Shown here one piece after another: positions 24,114 through 32,900 of a stretch of 64,000 nt of DNA. Source of the DNA: JACQZO01 sp964512325. Lineage in GTDB: Bacteria; Patescibacteriota; Gracilibacteria; RBG-16-42-10. Below the pieces are notes generated by a model. The model ran no database searches. It saw only the letters and a list, made by a program, of their open reading frames with translations, and was not told where the DNA came from. Both the position numbers and the translations under genes were made by a program. The stretch is from NCBI GenBank assembly GCA_964512325.1, contig CAZEGN010000003.1:35210-99209 (forward strand), read 5' to 3'. Every line of letters starts with the position of its first letter. The first letter of the stretch is position 1.

Positions 24114-25045
24114 TCTAATAATTGCGTAATAATTTCGCCTGCCTCTTTGCTGATGATTTTGATATCAGTGCAAGATTGTGATTTGGTGATTTCGCTAATA
24201 ACATATGCCACTTTAGTTTGGGGAACCAGAAGCTCAAGGTGTAATGGTGTACTGGCTAGTACTTTTCCATACTGTTGCCAGTCTTGTTTTGCTGCTTTTT
24301 CAAAATCGATATGCAGCTCTTTTTCATTATTAATTTTGTCTTCAAGCTCTTTATAGCTGCCATCGTAAATGATGTGGCCATGATTGATCACTATTATTCT
24401 GGGACAGAGCTCTTTAATGTCATCCATGTAATGAGAGGTGAGGAGAATAGTTGCCTGTGTCTCGCGATTATATTCTTTTAAGAAGGCACGCATCTTTTTC
24501 TGAGACTGATAGTCAAGACCAATGGTAGGCTCATCCAGAAAAAGTACTTCTGGTTCATACAATAGTGCGGCTACGAGCTCGCATTTCATACGTTGGCCTA
24601 AAGACAGTTGTCTGACGGGAGTGTTGAGGCACTCAGAAATATCAAGCAGCGCGATCAGCTTTTCTAGCTGTGCTTGATAACGGGTTTGAGGAATGCGATA
24701 CATGGTTTGATAGAGCTCAAATGTATCTATTGGGGGCAATTCCCACCATAATTGAGACTTTTGGCCCATAACCATGCTGATCTTTCTTTTGAACTCAAGC
24801 TTGCGCTCCCAGGGAATAAAATTGAGAATTTTTATTTCGCCGCTAGTTGGGTACAAAATACCACTTAGCATTTTTAAGGTAGTGGTCTTCCCTGCTCCAT
24901 TTGGTCCCAAGAAGCCGACAAACTCGCCTTTTTTTATTGTAAAAGAAACGTCTTTTACTGCAGTGAATTGCTTTTTTACTTTTCCCCAAAACGTATGCTT
25001 GGTAAAAGTTTTTGTAAGGCCATTGACATAAATAATATGAGACAT
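24110..25045 (-). CDS. ABC exporter ATP-binding protein
   Basis: 311-residue ATPase: Walker A GPNGAGKTTT, Q-loop VMGQKSQLWWELP, signature LSLGQRMKCELVAALL, Walker B VLFLDEPTIGLD, H-loop TSHYMDD. The C-terminal ~75 residues form an extra domain usual in ABC-2 (natA-like) ATPases. It drives the two permeases encoded immediately after it. First gene of the operon; the gap before it (25046-25210) contains a word repeat and a short REP-like fragment but no gene. Confidence 0.93.
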   Translation of the reverse strand: MSHIIYVNGLTKTFTKHTFWGKVKKQFTAVKDVSFTIKKGEFVGFLGPNGAGKTTTLKMLSGILYPTSGEIKILNFIPWERKLEFKRKISMVMGQKSQLWWELPPIDTFELYQTMYRIPQTRYQAQLEKLIALLDISECLNTPVRQLSLGQRMKCELVAALLYEPEVLFLDEPTIGLDYQSQKKMRAFLKEYNRETQATILLTSHYMDDIKELCPRIIVINHGHIIYDGSYKELEDKINNEKELHIDFEKAAKQDWQQYGKVLASTPLHLELLVPQTKVAYVISEITKSQSCTDIKIISKEAGEIITQLLE

Positions 25046-25097
25046 GGTAGCTGTGGCTAATTTGAAAGGTGGAAAGTTACATTAAATGGAGTGAAGG

Positions 25098-25132
25098 CAA
25101 TTCGCAATTAGCAGGTCGCAATTAGGAATTGA
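25098..25132. repeat. AT-rich word repeat
   Basis: Contains caattcgcaattagcaggtc, sharing the module gcaggtcgcaatt with 50385-50395. Intergenic between argS and the ABC ATPase. Confidence 0.65.
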
Positions 25133-25210
25133 GGGGTGAAATTATTTTTTGTTTTTACCTCTTTGATTTCGAATCCTGTGGTGAGCTTGTCGAATCCATC
25201 CGAATTATTC

Positions 25211-26899
25211 CTACATCCTTTCCGGCACTGCTATGCCTAATAAATCAAGTCCTTCTTTTAGCACAGTCGCTACTTCATTGATTAAATAGAGGCGACTTGC
25301 TTTTTGTTCTTCATTCTCTGCTTTCATAACAGGTACATCATTGTAGAATTGATTGAAATAGGCAGCGATCTCTAAAAGATACTGGGCGAGAATATGTGGA
25401 AAATAGCCATCTGCCGCTCGGGTCACAATTGCTGAGAAGCGACTTAGCAAGGAAATGAGATAGTGCTCAAGGGGCAAAGTGAAAGTGGGGTTTTGTGATT
25501 GATCTTGCTCAAAATTGCCTTTGCGTAAAATGCTCTTAATGCGGGCATGGGTATATTGTAAATAGGCTGCTGTATCACCCTCAAAGTTAATAGCATTTTC
25601 CCAAGTAAAGGTAATGTCTCCGGTGCGATTATGTACCAGGTCACCAAATTTAATTGCACCTAAAGCAATCATTTTTGCTAGTGCACTGCGTTCTTCAGGT
25701 GGCAAATCAACATTTTTTTCAGTAAGCACTTGTTCGGCTCTAGCAATGCCTTCACTAATGAGTTGTTTAAGATATACTACATTGCCTTTACGGGTTGACA
25801 TTTTGCCCTCAGGCAATCTGACTAGTCCAAAATGAGCGAGGGTGTAATCACAATTCCAATCCAGTTTGCGTGCTGTTTCAAAGAGTGAGTCAAAGTGGAG
25901 CTTTTGAGAATAATCGACAAAGTACACCATTCGTGTCAGGTTTGGATATTTATTTAAGCGCCATTCGATCGTAGCTAAATCACGAGTCGAATACAGAGTA
26001 GATCCATCTTTTTTAAGAATATAAAATGGAGGCTTACCTTTCCCCAAGTCTACATATATAGCTCCATCTTCGGATGTCTTGGTTAAGCCCTTATCCTGAC
26101 AGAGCTGAACAATGTGATTCAGCCAAGGACTATAAAATGATTCACCTAGTTCTGTGTCGTGGGTTGTACCTAAGATGCTTTGAAGCTCATGAAACTCTTT
26201 CAGGCTTTCTTGATAGAACCACTGCCACAAGCGTTTGTTTTCCTCGTCGCCTTTTTCTAGTTTCGTAAATTCCTCGCGTGCTTGGTCGGTAAGATTGGGA
26301 TCCTTTTCTTCTTCTTGGTGAAATTTTACGTAAAGACTGACTAACTCATTAATGGGATCTTTTTCAATGCTGTCTTTGTTGCCCCATAGTCGATAGGCGA
26401 CGATGAGCTTACCAAACTGCAAGCCCCAATCACCGAGATGGTTATCTGATGTCGTCCACCAGCCAAGTTTGCGATACATATTAGCACATGCTTGACCAAT
26501 AATATTAGAACGCAGATGACCGACAGTCATGGACTTGGCAATGTTTTCAGAGCCATATTCCAGCAAAACCTTGTGCTCTTTGTTTTGCTCGTGGGCATCA
26601 AGAAATCCTTGCTCAATCTGCTCGAGGAGAAAGTGATCAGTGCAGGTAATATTGATGAAGCCTGGTCCTGCCACTTCTACTTTAGCAATGAATGGCAATG
26701 CTAATTCTGCGATGGCATTAGCAAGCTGCATTGCTATATCACGTGGATTCTTTTGTAGCTTTTTTGCTAACTGCATTGCGATGGGAAGTGCAATGTCACC
26801 AAATTGTAGCTCTTTGGGAAATTCAATTGCAATGTCTTCAATTGTTGTGTCGAATAGCTTTTTGATAATTTCCTGTAAGTGTTTTTTGAGTGCTACCAT
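25211..26899 (-). CDS. argS: Arginyl-tRNA synthetase
   Basis: 562 residues from the ATG at 26899. Class Ia synthetase: N-terminal Add-1 domain, the HIGH-like motif AKSMTVGHLRS (Thr instead of the usual first His), the KMSKS-like GKMSTRKGNVV, and a C-terminal DALR-type anticodon domain. It charges tRNA-Arg. An in-frame start at 27001 exists only because a word repeat is open in this frame (giving LRIANCELLITNCY); the conserved N-terminal domain begins at 26899. No T-box or other leader is seen upstream. Confidence 0.96.
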   Translation of the reverse strand: MVALKKHLQEIIKKLFDTTIEDIAIEFPKELQFGDIALPIAMQLAKKLQKNPRDIAMQLANAIAELALPFIAKVEVAGPGFINITCTDHFLLEQIEQGFLDAHEQNKEHKVLLEYGSENIAKSMTVGHLRSNIIGQACANMYRKLGWWTTSDNHLGDWGLQFGKLIVAYRLWGNKDSIEKDPINELVSLYVKFHQEEEKDPNLTDQAREEFTKLEKGDEENKRLWQWFYQESLKEFHELQSILGTTHDTELGESFYSPWLNHIVQLCQDKGLTKTSEDGAIYVDLGKGKPPFYILKKDGSTLYSTRDLATIEWRLNKYPNLTRMVYFVDYSQKLHFDSLFETARKLDWNCDYTLAHFGLVRLPEGKMSTRKGNVVYLKQLISEGIARAEQVLTEKNVDLPPEERSALAKMIALGAIKFGDLVHNRTGDITFTWENAINFEGDTAAYLQYTHARIKSILRKGNFEQDQSQNPTFTLPLEHYLISLLSRFSAIVTRAADGYFPHILAQYLLEIAAYFNQFYNDVPVMKAENEEQKASRLYLINEVATVLKEGLDLLGIAVPERM

Positions 26900-26932
26900 A
26901 TAATCGATTTCAGGCGGGAACAAAATAGCATA

Positions 26933-27022
26933 ACAATTCGTAATTAGTAATTCGCAATTTGCAATTCGAAGAGAGAGACGTGGCTCTGAGCTTCCATACA
27001 ATCCATAATCTATAATTAGTTC
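26933..27022. repeat. AT-rich word repeat between argS and the GH18 gene
   Basis: Two patches: 26933-26971 (caattcgtaattagtaattc and continuing words) and 27001-27022 (atccataatctataattag). They fill most of the divergent gap between argS and the glycosidase gene. Confidence 0.65.
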
Positions 27023-27081
27023 TTGTTCTGCTTTGTTTCAAATTGTGTTAAGAAGAATAGGCACATAATTTTTTTGTTTTC

Positions 27082-28560
27082 ATGAAAAAACTTTTGCTCA
27101 CTCTTTTTGTCTTTTCGTTGTTTGTTCCCCAGAGCTTGGCTTTGACTAATAATCCTTTGATTTCAGCGTGGCTGCCTCCTTGGGATTTTGAAGATGGTGT
27201 TAATACCATTATTAAAAATGCTGACCTGTTCGAAGAGATTAGTCCTTTTTGGTATTACCTTGATGATAAGGGAACGGTGATGGCGAGTACGGGAGCGGAG
27301 AACAAAGACTTCGTGGATCAAATGCATAATCTGGGTATTCGCGTGATACCGAGTATTACTAATAGTTTTAATAATGCACGCGCTAGCCAAGTGATGGCTG
27401 ATGCTGATAAGAGAAACAAATTTATCACCAAGATTCTGTCTTTGGTGAAGACGCATAATTATGATGGTTTTGATATCGACTTTGAAGGACTGAAACTTGA
27501 AAATAAAGAAAACTTTGTGATCTTGCTGAAAGATCTAGCGACACGTTTGCATCAAGAGAATAAGTTTTTAACTGTGGCCGTGCAGGCTAAAACTTCTGAC
27601 CCTGGTCCATGGGAAACCGTGCAAGCACAGGATTGGAAGGCAATTGCGGAAGCGGTAGATCGTTTTAGAATTATGGCTTATGATGAACATTATAGTGGTG
27701 GTAGTGCCGGTCCTATTTCTTCTGTGCCCTGGCTTACGTCTATTTTAGAGTTTGCCAAAACTCAGGTGCCAGCAGAAAAGCTCATTGTCGGTCTGCCACT
27801 ATATGGTTATAACTGGGGAGAAAAGGAAAAAACCTATGCGGTAACTTTTGAAGATTTGCAATACTTGCTTAAAAAGTATTCTCCTTCCATTCAATGGGAT
27901 GATACTAATAAAGAGGCGTTTATTGAGTATGATAAAGGCAGTATTGCTACTGGTGACTCAGATAAGCGCACTGTGTACTTTCAAAATAAGGATAGCATTG
28001 CGCAGAAGTGGATTACTGCCAAGCAATATCCAATTGATGGTCTTGTCTTCTGGCGCTTAGGTGGTGAAGATCAAACGGTGTGGTCTTATTTGCGTGATCA
28101 GAAGAAGGCTGCAGAAAGGTCGGGAAGTTTTACTGACGTTACTGCTGAGCATTGGGCCTACAAATATATTCAGATTTTGCGTGCCAAAGGATTAAGTCAG
28201 GGACTCAATAATCAATTTTACCCAGAGAAAGGTTTGACTAGAGCAGAGGCATTAAAGATCACTTTGCAAGCAGGCAATATTCCACAAAGCAATTATCCGA
28301 TCGTTTCCGCTTTTAAAGATGTAAAGAAAGGTGAATGGTATGAAAAGTTTATTCAAACAGCTCGTGCTAGAGGCATTGTTACCGGTGTGGGTGACAACTT
28401 TTACCCGCACAATATGCTCTCACGCAGTGAGGCCGTGAAAATTATTCAAAAAAGCGGTGGAACCAAGGTTAAAGCAAATATAGATCGACCAAATGAGGTA
28501 ATTACCAGAGCTGAGTTTGCCAAATTGGTGGCCACAGGCTTTCGCTACACCAAAGACTAA
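27082..28560 (+). CDS. Secreted GH18 glycosidase with SLH surface-anchoring domains
   Basis: 492 residues. A signal peptide (MKKLLLTLFVFSLFVPQSLA) is followed by a glycoside hydrolase family 18 barrel with the catalytic DGFDIDFEG (Asp131, Asp133, Glu135), similar to YaaH/SleL-type peptidoglycan glucosaminidases and chitinases. The C-terminal ~130 residues hold two clear SLH repeats (FTDVTAEHWAYKYI..., FKDVKKGEWYEKFI...) plus a shortened third (ITRAEFAKLV). SLH domains bind wall polymers, so the enzyme is probably held at the cell surface and trims cell-wall or S-layer glycan. Promoter elements are not clear. Confidence 0.92.
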   Translation: MKKLLLTLFVFSLFVPQSLALTNNPLISAWLPPWDFEDGVNTIIKNADLFEEISPFWYYLDDKGTVMASTGAENKDFVDQMHNLGIRVIPSITNSFNNARASQVMADADKRNKFITKILSLVKTHNYDGFDIDFEGLKLENKENFVILLKDLATRLHQENKFLTVAVQAKTSDPGPWETVQAQDWKAIAEAVDRFRIMAYDEHYSGGSAGPISSVPWLTSILEFAKTQVPAEKLIVGLPLYGYNWGEKEKTYAVTFEDLQYLLKKYSPSIQWDDTNKEAFIEYDKGSIATGDSDKRTVYFQNKDSIAQKWITAKQYPIDGLVFWRLGGEDQTVWSYLRDQKKAAERSGSFTDVTAEHWAYKYIQILRAKGLSQGLNNQFYPEKGLTRAEALKITLQAGNIPQSNYPIVSAFKDVKKGEWYEKFIQTARARGIVTGVGDNFYPHNMLSRSEAVKIIQKSGGTKVKANIDRPNEVITRAEFAKLVATGFRYTKD

Positions 28561-28640
28561 TTGTCGATTAGGGATTATAGATTGTAAATTATAGATCTTA
28601 CACTCCGAATTCCGATCTCCGGATTCCGAATTTCCTAGTC
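28559..28640. repeat. AT-rich word repeat with a CCGAATTCCG-type section
   Basis: First part gattagggattatagattg and similar words, second part ccgaattccgatctccggat and ccgaatttcc. The second type recurs around 54955-54986. Intergenic between the glycosidase and pyrG. Confidence 0.65.
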
Positions 28641-28670
28641 TTCGTGTAATGTGTTGGCGATTCAAAACAA

Positions 28671-30278
28671 ATGCTTATGAAGCCAAAGTTCCTCGTGGTG
28701 ACTGGGGGAGTGTGTTCTGGTTTAGGTAAGGGGATTTCAGCTGCTTCAATGGGAGCCATATTACAAGATATGGGATATAGTGTTTTTCCCATGAAGTTTG
28801 ATCCCTATTTGAATGTTGATCCTGGTACCATGAATCCATTTCGGCATGGAGAAGTCTTTGTCACTGATGATGGAGCGGAAACAGATTTGGATTTGGGGCA
28901 TTATGAGCGTTTCTTAGACATTTCTCTGAACCGCCATTCTTCGGTAACAACCGGACAGATTTATACCCATATTTTGAGTAAAGAGCGTAAGGGAGAGTTT
29001 TTGGGCAAAGATGTTCAAATTATTCCTCATGTTACCGATGAAATAAAAAATAGAATTCATGAAGCAGCAAAACACAGTCAGGCTGATGTTATTACTGTTG
29101 AAATTGGCGGTACAGTGGGAGATATTGAGGCTGAGCCTTTTTTAGAGGCGCTTCGTCAGTTACGTGAGGATGTTGGCGCCGAGAATATTTGTTTTGTACA
29201 TGTGGTGCTTGTTCCTTACTTATTAGCTTCAAAAGAATTAAAAACTAAGCCAGCACAGGCATCTGTACGTGATCTGCGTCGTGTTGGTTTGCGGCCAGAT
29301 ATTATTATTGCTCGCGCTGATTATGCTTTGCCTAAAGAAATTTTAAGCAAAATTGCTTTCTTTGCTAATGTTAGCCAACAAGCGGTTGTCCCCGCTGTGA
29401 CCGCCAGTTCTATTTATGATGTGCCTTTAGAATTTGAAAAGGCTGATCTTAGTTTGACACTGACTCAAAAACTGCATTTGCCCTATCATGAGGTGAAATT
29501 GAGTCGTTGGGAAAAGTCTCAGGCCAGTCGCAAAAAAGCTAATATTGCGAGAAGGATAGGTTTGGTTGCTAAATATGCGGGTTTCGATGACGCCTACTTC
29601 AGCGTGCGCGAAGCGATTCGGGCTGCGGCATGGTATAAAGGTGTTAAGGCGGAAATTGTCGCAATTGATGCTGAGGAAATTGAGAAAAATGGCGTAGCTT
29701 CCCTAAAAGATCTAGATGGTATTATTGTGCCCGGTGGATATGGCAAGCGCGGTACTGAGGGCAAAATAGTAGCGGCCAAGTATGCTCGCGAAAATCATGT
29801 GCCTTATCTTGGTTTGTGCTTGGGGATGCAGATGATGGTGATTGAGGCAGCGAGAAGTTTATTGAAAATTCCTGATGCCACTTCTGAAGAATTCCAACCA
29901 AAAGGCAAAAGTTTGGTTATACACTTGATGGAAAGTCAAAAGACTGTTACTGAAAAAGGGGGGACAAATCGATTAGGGTTATATGATTGTACGCTTGTGA
30001 AAGGTACCAAAACGCGTGCTGCCTATGGCAAAGAGCGAATTCAAGAGCGGCACCGTCATCGATATGAATATAATAATGCGTATCGTGAGCAGCTGGAAAA
30101 GGCCGGGTTGAAGGTGTCCGGCGAAAATAAGGAGTTGGGTTTGGTTGAAATTGTTGAAATTGTAGGGCATCCTTTCATGGTAGGGTCTCAGTTTCATCCT
30201 GAGTTCCTCTCACGTCCTACTAAGCCACACCCTTTGTTCATTAGTTGGATGGAAGCAATTAAAGAAAATAAATCTTAA
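28671..30278 (+). CDS. pyrG: CTP synthase
   Basis: 535 residues. Synthetase domain: TGGVCSGLGKGISAAS (P-loop), KFDPYLNVDPGTMNPF, GEVFVTDDGAETDLDLGHYERF. Glutaminase domain: LGLCLGMQ with the nucleophile Cys, and the terminal His/Glu in SQFHPEFLSRP. It makes CTP from UTP using glutamine. ATG codons at 28671 and 28677 are both possible; homologues start near the second. The obg start follows its stop by one base, so the two are one transcript. Confidence 0.97.
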   Translation: MLMKPKFLVVTGGVCSGLGKGISAASMGAILQDMGYSVFPMKFDPYLNVDPGTMNPFRHGEVFVTDDGAETDLDLGHYERFLDISLNRHSSVTTGQIYTHILSKERKGEFLGKDVQIIPHVTDEIKNRIHEAAKHSQADVITVEIGGTVGDIEAEPFLEALRQLREDVGAENICFVHVVLVPYLLASKELKTKPAQASVRDLRRVGLRPDIIIARADYALPKEILSKIAFFANVSQQAVVPAVTASSIYDVPLEFEKADLSLTLTQKLHLPYHEVKLSRWEKSQASRKKANIARRIGLVAKYAGFDDAYFSVREAIRAAAWYKGVKAEIVAIDAEEIEKNGVASLKDLDGIIVPGGYGKRGTEGKIVAAKYARENHVPYLGLCLGMQMMVIEAARSLLKIPDATSEEFQPKGKSLVIHLMESQKTVTEKGGTNRLGLYDCTLVKGTKTRAAYGKERIQERHRHRYEYNNAYREQLEKAGLKVSGENKELGLVEIVEIVGHPFMVGSQFHPEFLSRPTKPHPLFISWMEAIKENKS

Positions 30279-30279
30279 T

Positions 30280-31593
30280 ATGGCAGCATTTTGTGATTAT
30301 GCAGAAATTGATGTAGAAGCGGGTAAAGGAGGCGATGGCTTGCTTAGCTTCCGTCGTGAGAAGTTTATTCCCTATGGTGGTCCTGACGGTGGTAATGGCG
30401 GACATGGCGGTGCTATTTGCTTTATTGCCGACGAGAATATCAATACCCTGAGTGAGTTTCGTACACATAAGCGTTTTAAAGCTCCTGACGGTGAAAAAGG
30501 TGGAGCTGCATTGTGTGCTGGTGCTAACGGTGAAGATTTGGTTTTGGCTGTGCCTGTTGGCACGATAGTAAAAGAAAATGATCAGATCATTGCCGATCTT
30601 TCAACTCCTAATCAAATAGCAAAAATCGCTTCTGGCGGTAGAGGTGGTTATGGCAATGCACACTTTATTTCCTCTACCCGACAAGCTCCAGGATTTGCTG
30701 AATTGGGCGAAGATGGTGAAAAGAAAAAACTAGCTTTAGAGCTTAAGCTCATTGCTGATGTTGGCTTGGTTGGCTATCCATCAGTTGGTAAATCGACTCT
30801 GATTTCAGTTATTTCAAATGCTAAGCCTAAAATTGCTGATTATCCTTTTACTACTTTGATTCCCAACCTGGGCGTAGTTCGTTTCGATGATTTTGACTTT
30901 GTAGTAGCTGATATCCCTGGTTTGATTGAAGGGGCGCATGAAGGCAAAGGTTTAGGTACAGAGTTTTTACGTCATATTCAACGTACTCGCATCTTGATTC
31001 ATATTTTAGATGTGCAGCGTATGGATATCGTGGCTGATTACCATGCGATTCGTAATGAATTGGTTACTTTTGATCCCTTGTTAGGTACTAAACCAGAAGT
31101 AATCGTACTAAACAAAGTCGATACTATTGACGAGGGAGCGCTAGAGCTTTTAGTAAAGTCTTTGGTTGAGGCTAAGATTGTGAAAAAAGAAAAAGACGTG
31201 TTTTCAATTTCAGCAGCCACACATAAAAACTTATCGCCTTTACTCTATCATATTGGTAATAGCCTGAAAAAATTGCCCAAAGTAAGATTTGAGCACATTG
31301 AAGAGGAAGATGATAGTGCTATTGCTATTTTAAAGCCTCATTTAGACGAAGGTATTCGCTCGTATGTAGTCGAACGCGTGAGTGAGACTGAAATAGTTAT
31401 TCGTGGTAAGCGCATTGAACAAATTGCTAATATGACCAATAGTAGCAATCCAGAAGGGATGATGAGACTGTTTGATGTGTTTAAGAAGATAGGAATTTTA
31501 CGCTTGCTGCGCCGTGAGCAGGGGAATAATGAAGTGAAAGTAAAGATTGGTAAGCTTAGTATCCCCTATGAAGATATTCCATTTCAGCTCTAA
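30280..31593 (+). CDS. obg: GTPase Obg (CgtA)
   Basis: 437 residues in the classic three domains: glycine-rich Obg fold (GPDGGNGGHGG, GGRGGYGNAHF), G domain (GYPSVGKSTLIS, VVADIPGLIEGAHEGKGLG, NKVD) and the C-terminal OCT domain. It binds the 50S subunit late in ribosome assembly. The gene lies tightly between pyrG and pth, a common bacterial housekeeping group. Confidence 0.97.
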   Translation: MAAFCDYAEIDVEAGKGGDGLLSFRREKFIPYGGPDGGNGGHGGAICFIADENINTLSEFRTHKRFKAPDGEKGGAALCAGANGEDLVLAVPVGTIVKENDQIIADLSTPNQIAKIASGGRGGYGNAHFISSTRQAPGFAELGEDGEKKKLALELKLIADVGLVGYPSVGKSTLISVISNAKPKIADYPFTTLIPNLGVVRFDDFDFVVADIPGLIEGAHEGKGLGTEFLRHIQRTRILIHILDVQRMDIVADYHAIRNELVTFDPLLGTKPEVIVLNKVDTIDEGALELLVKSLVEAKIVKKEKDVFSISAATHKNLSPLLYHIGNSLKKLPKVRFEHIEEEDDSAIAILKPHLDEGIRSYVVERVSETEIVIRGKRIEQIANMTNSSNPEGMMRLFDVFKKIGILRLLRREQGNNEVKVKIGKLSIPYEDIPFQL

Positions 31594-31603
31594 TATTTAG
31601 ATT

Positions 31604-32149
31604 ATGATTGTGCTAGTTGGCTTGGGAAATCCTGGGGCAGAGTATGAAAGAACTCGTCACAATGCTGGCTTTTTGTGTTTAGAGTATTTGCAAACATCTT
31701 GGCAATTTCCACGCTTTCATGCAGATAAGCACTTTCAGGCTGAAATAAGCCGGGGACAGCTACTAGAAGAAGATATACTTTTGGTTAAACCGCAGACTTT
31801 TATGAATCTCTCAGGGCAAAGTGTTTTAGCGATTAAACAGTTTTATAAACTGTCGCCCGAGCAATTTTGGATAGTGTACGATGAAATGGATTTGCCTTTG
31901 GGAAAGCTACGGATTCGCAAAGAAGGAAGCAGTGCTGGACACAATGGAATTAAGTCAATTATGGCTGCGTTGGGGGCAGAGCATTTTTATCGTTTCAGGA
32001 TTGGTATTCGGCCAGAACATTACCAAGCTGGTGAAGAGAGACAAACTAGTGTTTTGGGCAGATTTTCCTCTGCTGATGAAGAACTTTTGTATAAAGTATT
32101 TGATGAAGTGAAGGTGGGTATTGAAAAAGAGCTTCGTGCTTTACGATAA
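31604..32149 (+). CDS. pth: Peptidyl-tRNA hydrolase
   Basis: 181 residues. The N-terminal LVGLGNPGAEYERTRHNAGF has the catalytic His, KPQTFMNLSG binds peptidyl-tRNA, and YDEMDLPLGKLRIRKEGSSAGHNG completes the active site. It recycles tRNA from drop-off peptidyl-tRNA. Last gene of the pyrG-obg-pth unit; the convergent gap behind it (32150-32283) shows no clear terminator hairpin. Confidence 0.96.
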   Translation: MIVLVGLGNPGAEYERTRHNAGFLCLEYLQTSWQFPRFHADKHFQAEISRGQLLEEDILLVKPQTFMNLSGQSVLAIKQFYKLSPEQFWIVYDEMDLPLGKLRIRKEGSSAGHNGIKSIMAALGAEHFYRFRIGIRPEHYQAGEERQTSVLGRFSSADEELLYKVFDEVKVGIEKELRALR

Positions 32150-32283
32150 CTCTATCGTGGTGTGCAATTTGTTTAGGAATGGGACAACTGTTGAATATAC
32201 AAAAGTATAGGTGCCACTTGTTTCTACACTGGAAATGTGGCTAATCTTCTAGCAATGATTGGTGTGATCAATTTGCTTTTTGT

Positions 32284-32853
32284 CTAGGTCTTAGTAATGA
32301 AAGCGCCATAAGTGCTCAAGTCCCTTGCTGATCCCAATGCGGCTAGTCCTTTGAAATGTTGATATTTTTTGCTACTGGGCTCAATTGTCAAAGCACTGGT
32401 AATGAGTGACCATCCATCCTGTTTTGTGCTGAGATTATAGGCTTGGCATATTTTTCCTGGTCCATTGGTCAGATTGTGATCTGTAATGGGCTTTTGTGAT
32501 CGGCCTTTTTGGCGGTTATGGCGCATTATCTCTATTCCTGTTAACGGAATAATTGAGCGGATAAGAACCCCAGAGGGAAAGTCCTTTTGTTCAGTTACTA
32601 CATTAAGACAATGGTACATGCCATAAGTGAAATAAATATAGGCATGCCCGCCCTCGCCAAAGAGCGTGATATTTCTCCTATTTACTCCTCTAGCACCATG
32701 GCAGGCTGGGTCAGCAGTGCCGATATAGCTCTCCACTTCGTTAATTTCACCAATGAGCTGACCACCTGCACTGTTATAAACTAGATATTGACCCAATAGC
32801 TGCTCAGCGACAGCTAAGGTTGGTTGTAAATAGAACTCTTTAGAAAAGGGCAT
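32284..32853 (-). CDS. 3-methyladenine DNA glycosylase (AAG/MPG type)
   Basis: 189 residues from the ATG at 32853. Family motifs are clear: GQYLVYNSAGGQLIGEINEVESYIG with the catalytic Glu, DPACHGARGVNRRN, and AYIYFTYGMYHCLNVV with the base-flipping Tyr. It excises alkylated purines. An ATG four codons upstream (32865) is also possible. It is convergent to pth and precedes nothing in an obvious operon; the unknown gene upstream (32901) ends 47 bp before it on the same strand. Confidence 0.93.
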   Translation of the reverse strand: MPFSKEFYLQPTLAVAEQLLGQYLVYNSAGGQLIGEINEVESYIGTADPACHGARGVNRRNITLFGEGGHAYIYFTYGMYHCLNVVTEQKDFPSGVLIRSIIPLTGIEIMRHNRQKGRSQKPITDHNLTNGPGKICQAYNLSTKQDGWSLITSALTIEPSSKKYQHFKGLAALGSARDLSTYGAFITKT

Positions 32854-32900
32854 GTGGTGATACACTGTCCTTTTACCCTACTGGGGAAGAAGCAATTTGT

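Noticed and set aside
26900..27001. N-terminal extension of ArgS by 34 residues
   Set aside because: Translated word repeat; the conserved Add-1 domain starts at ATG 26899.
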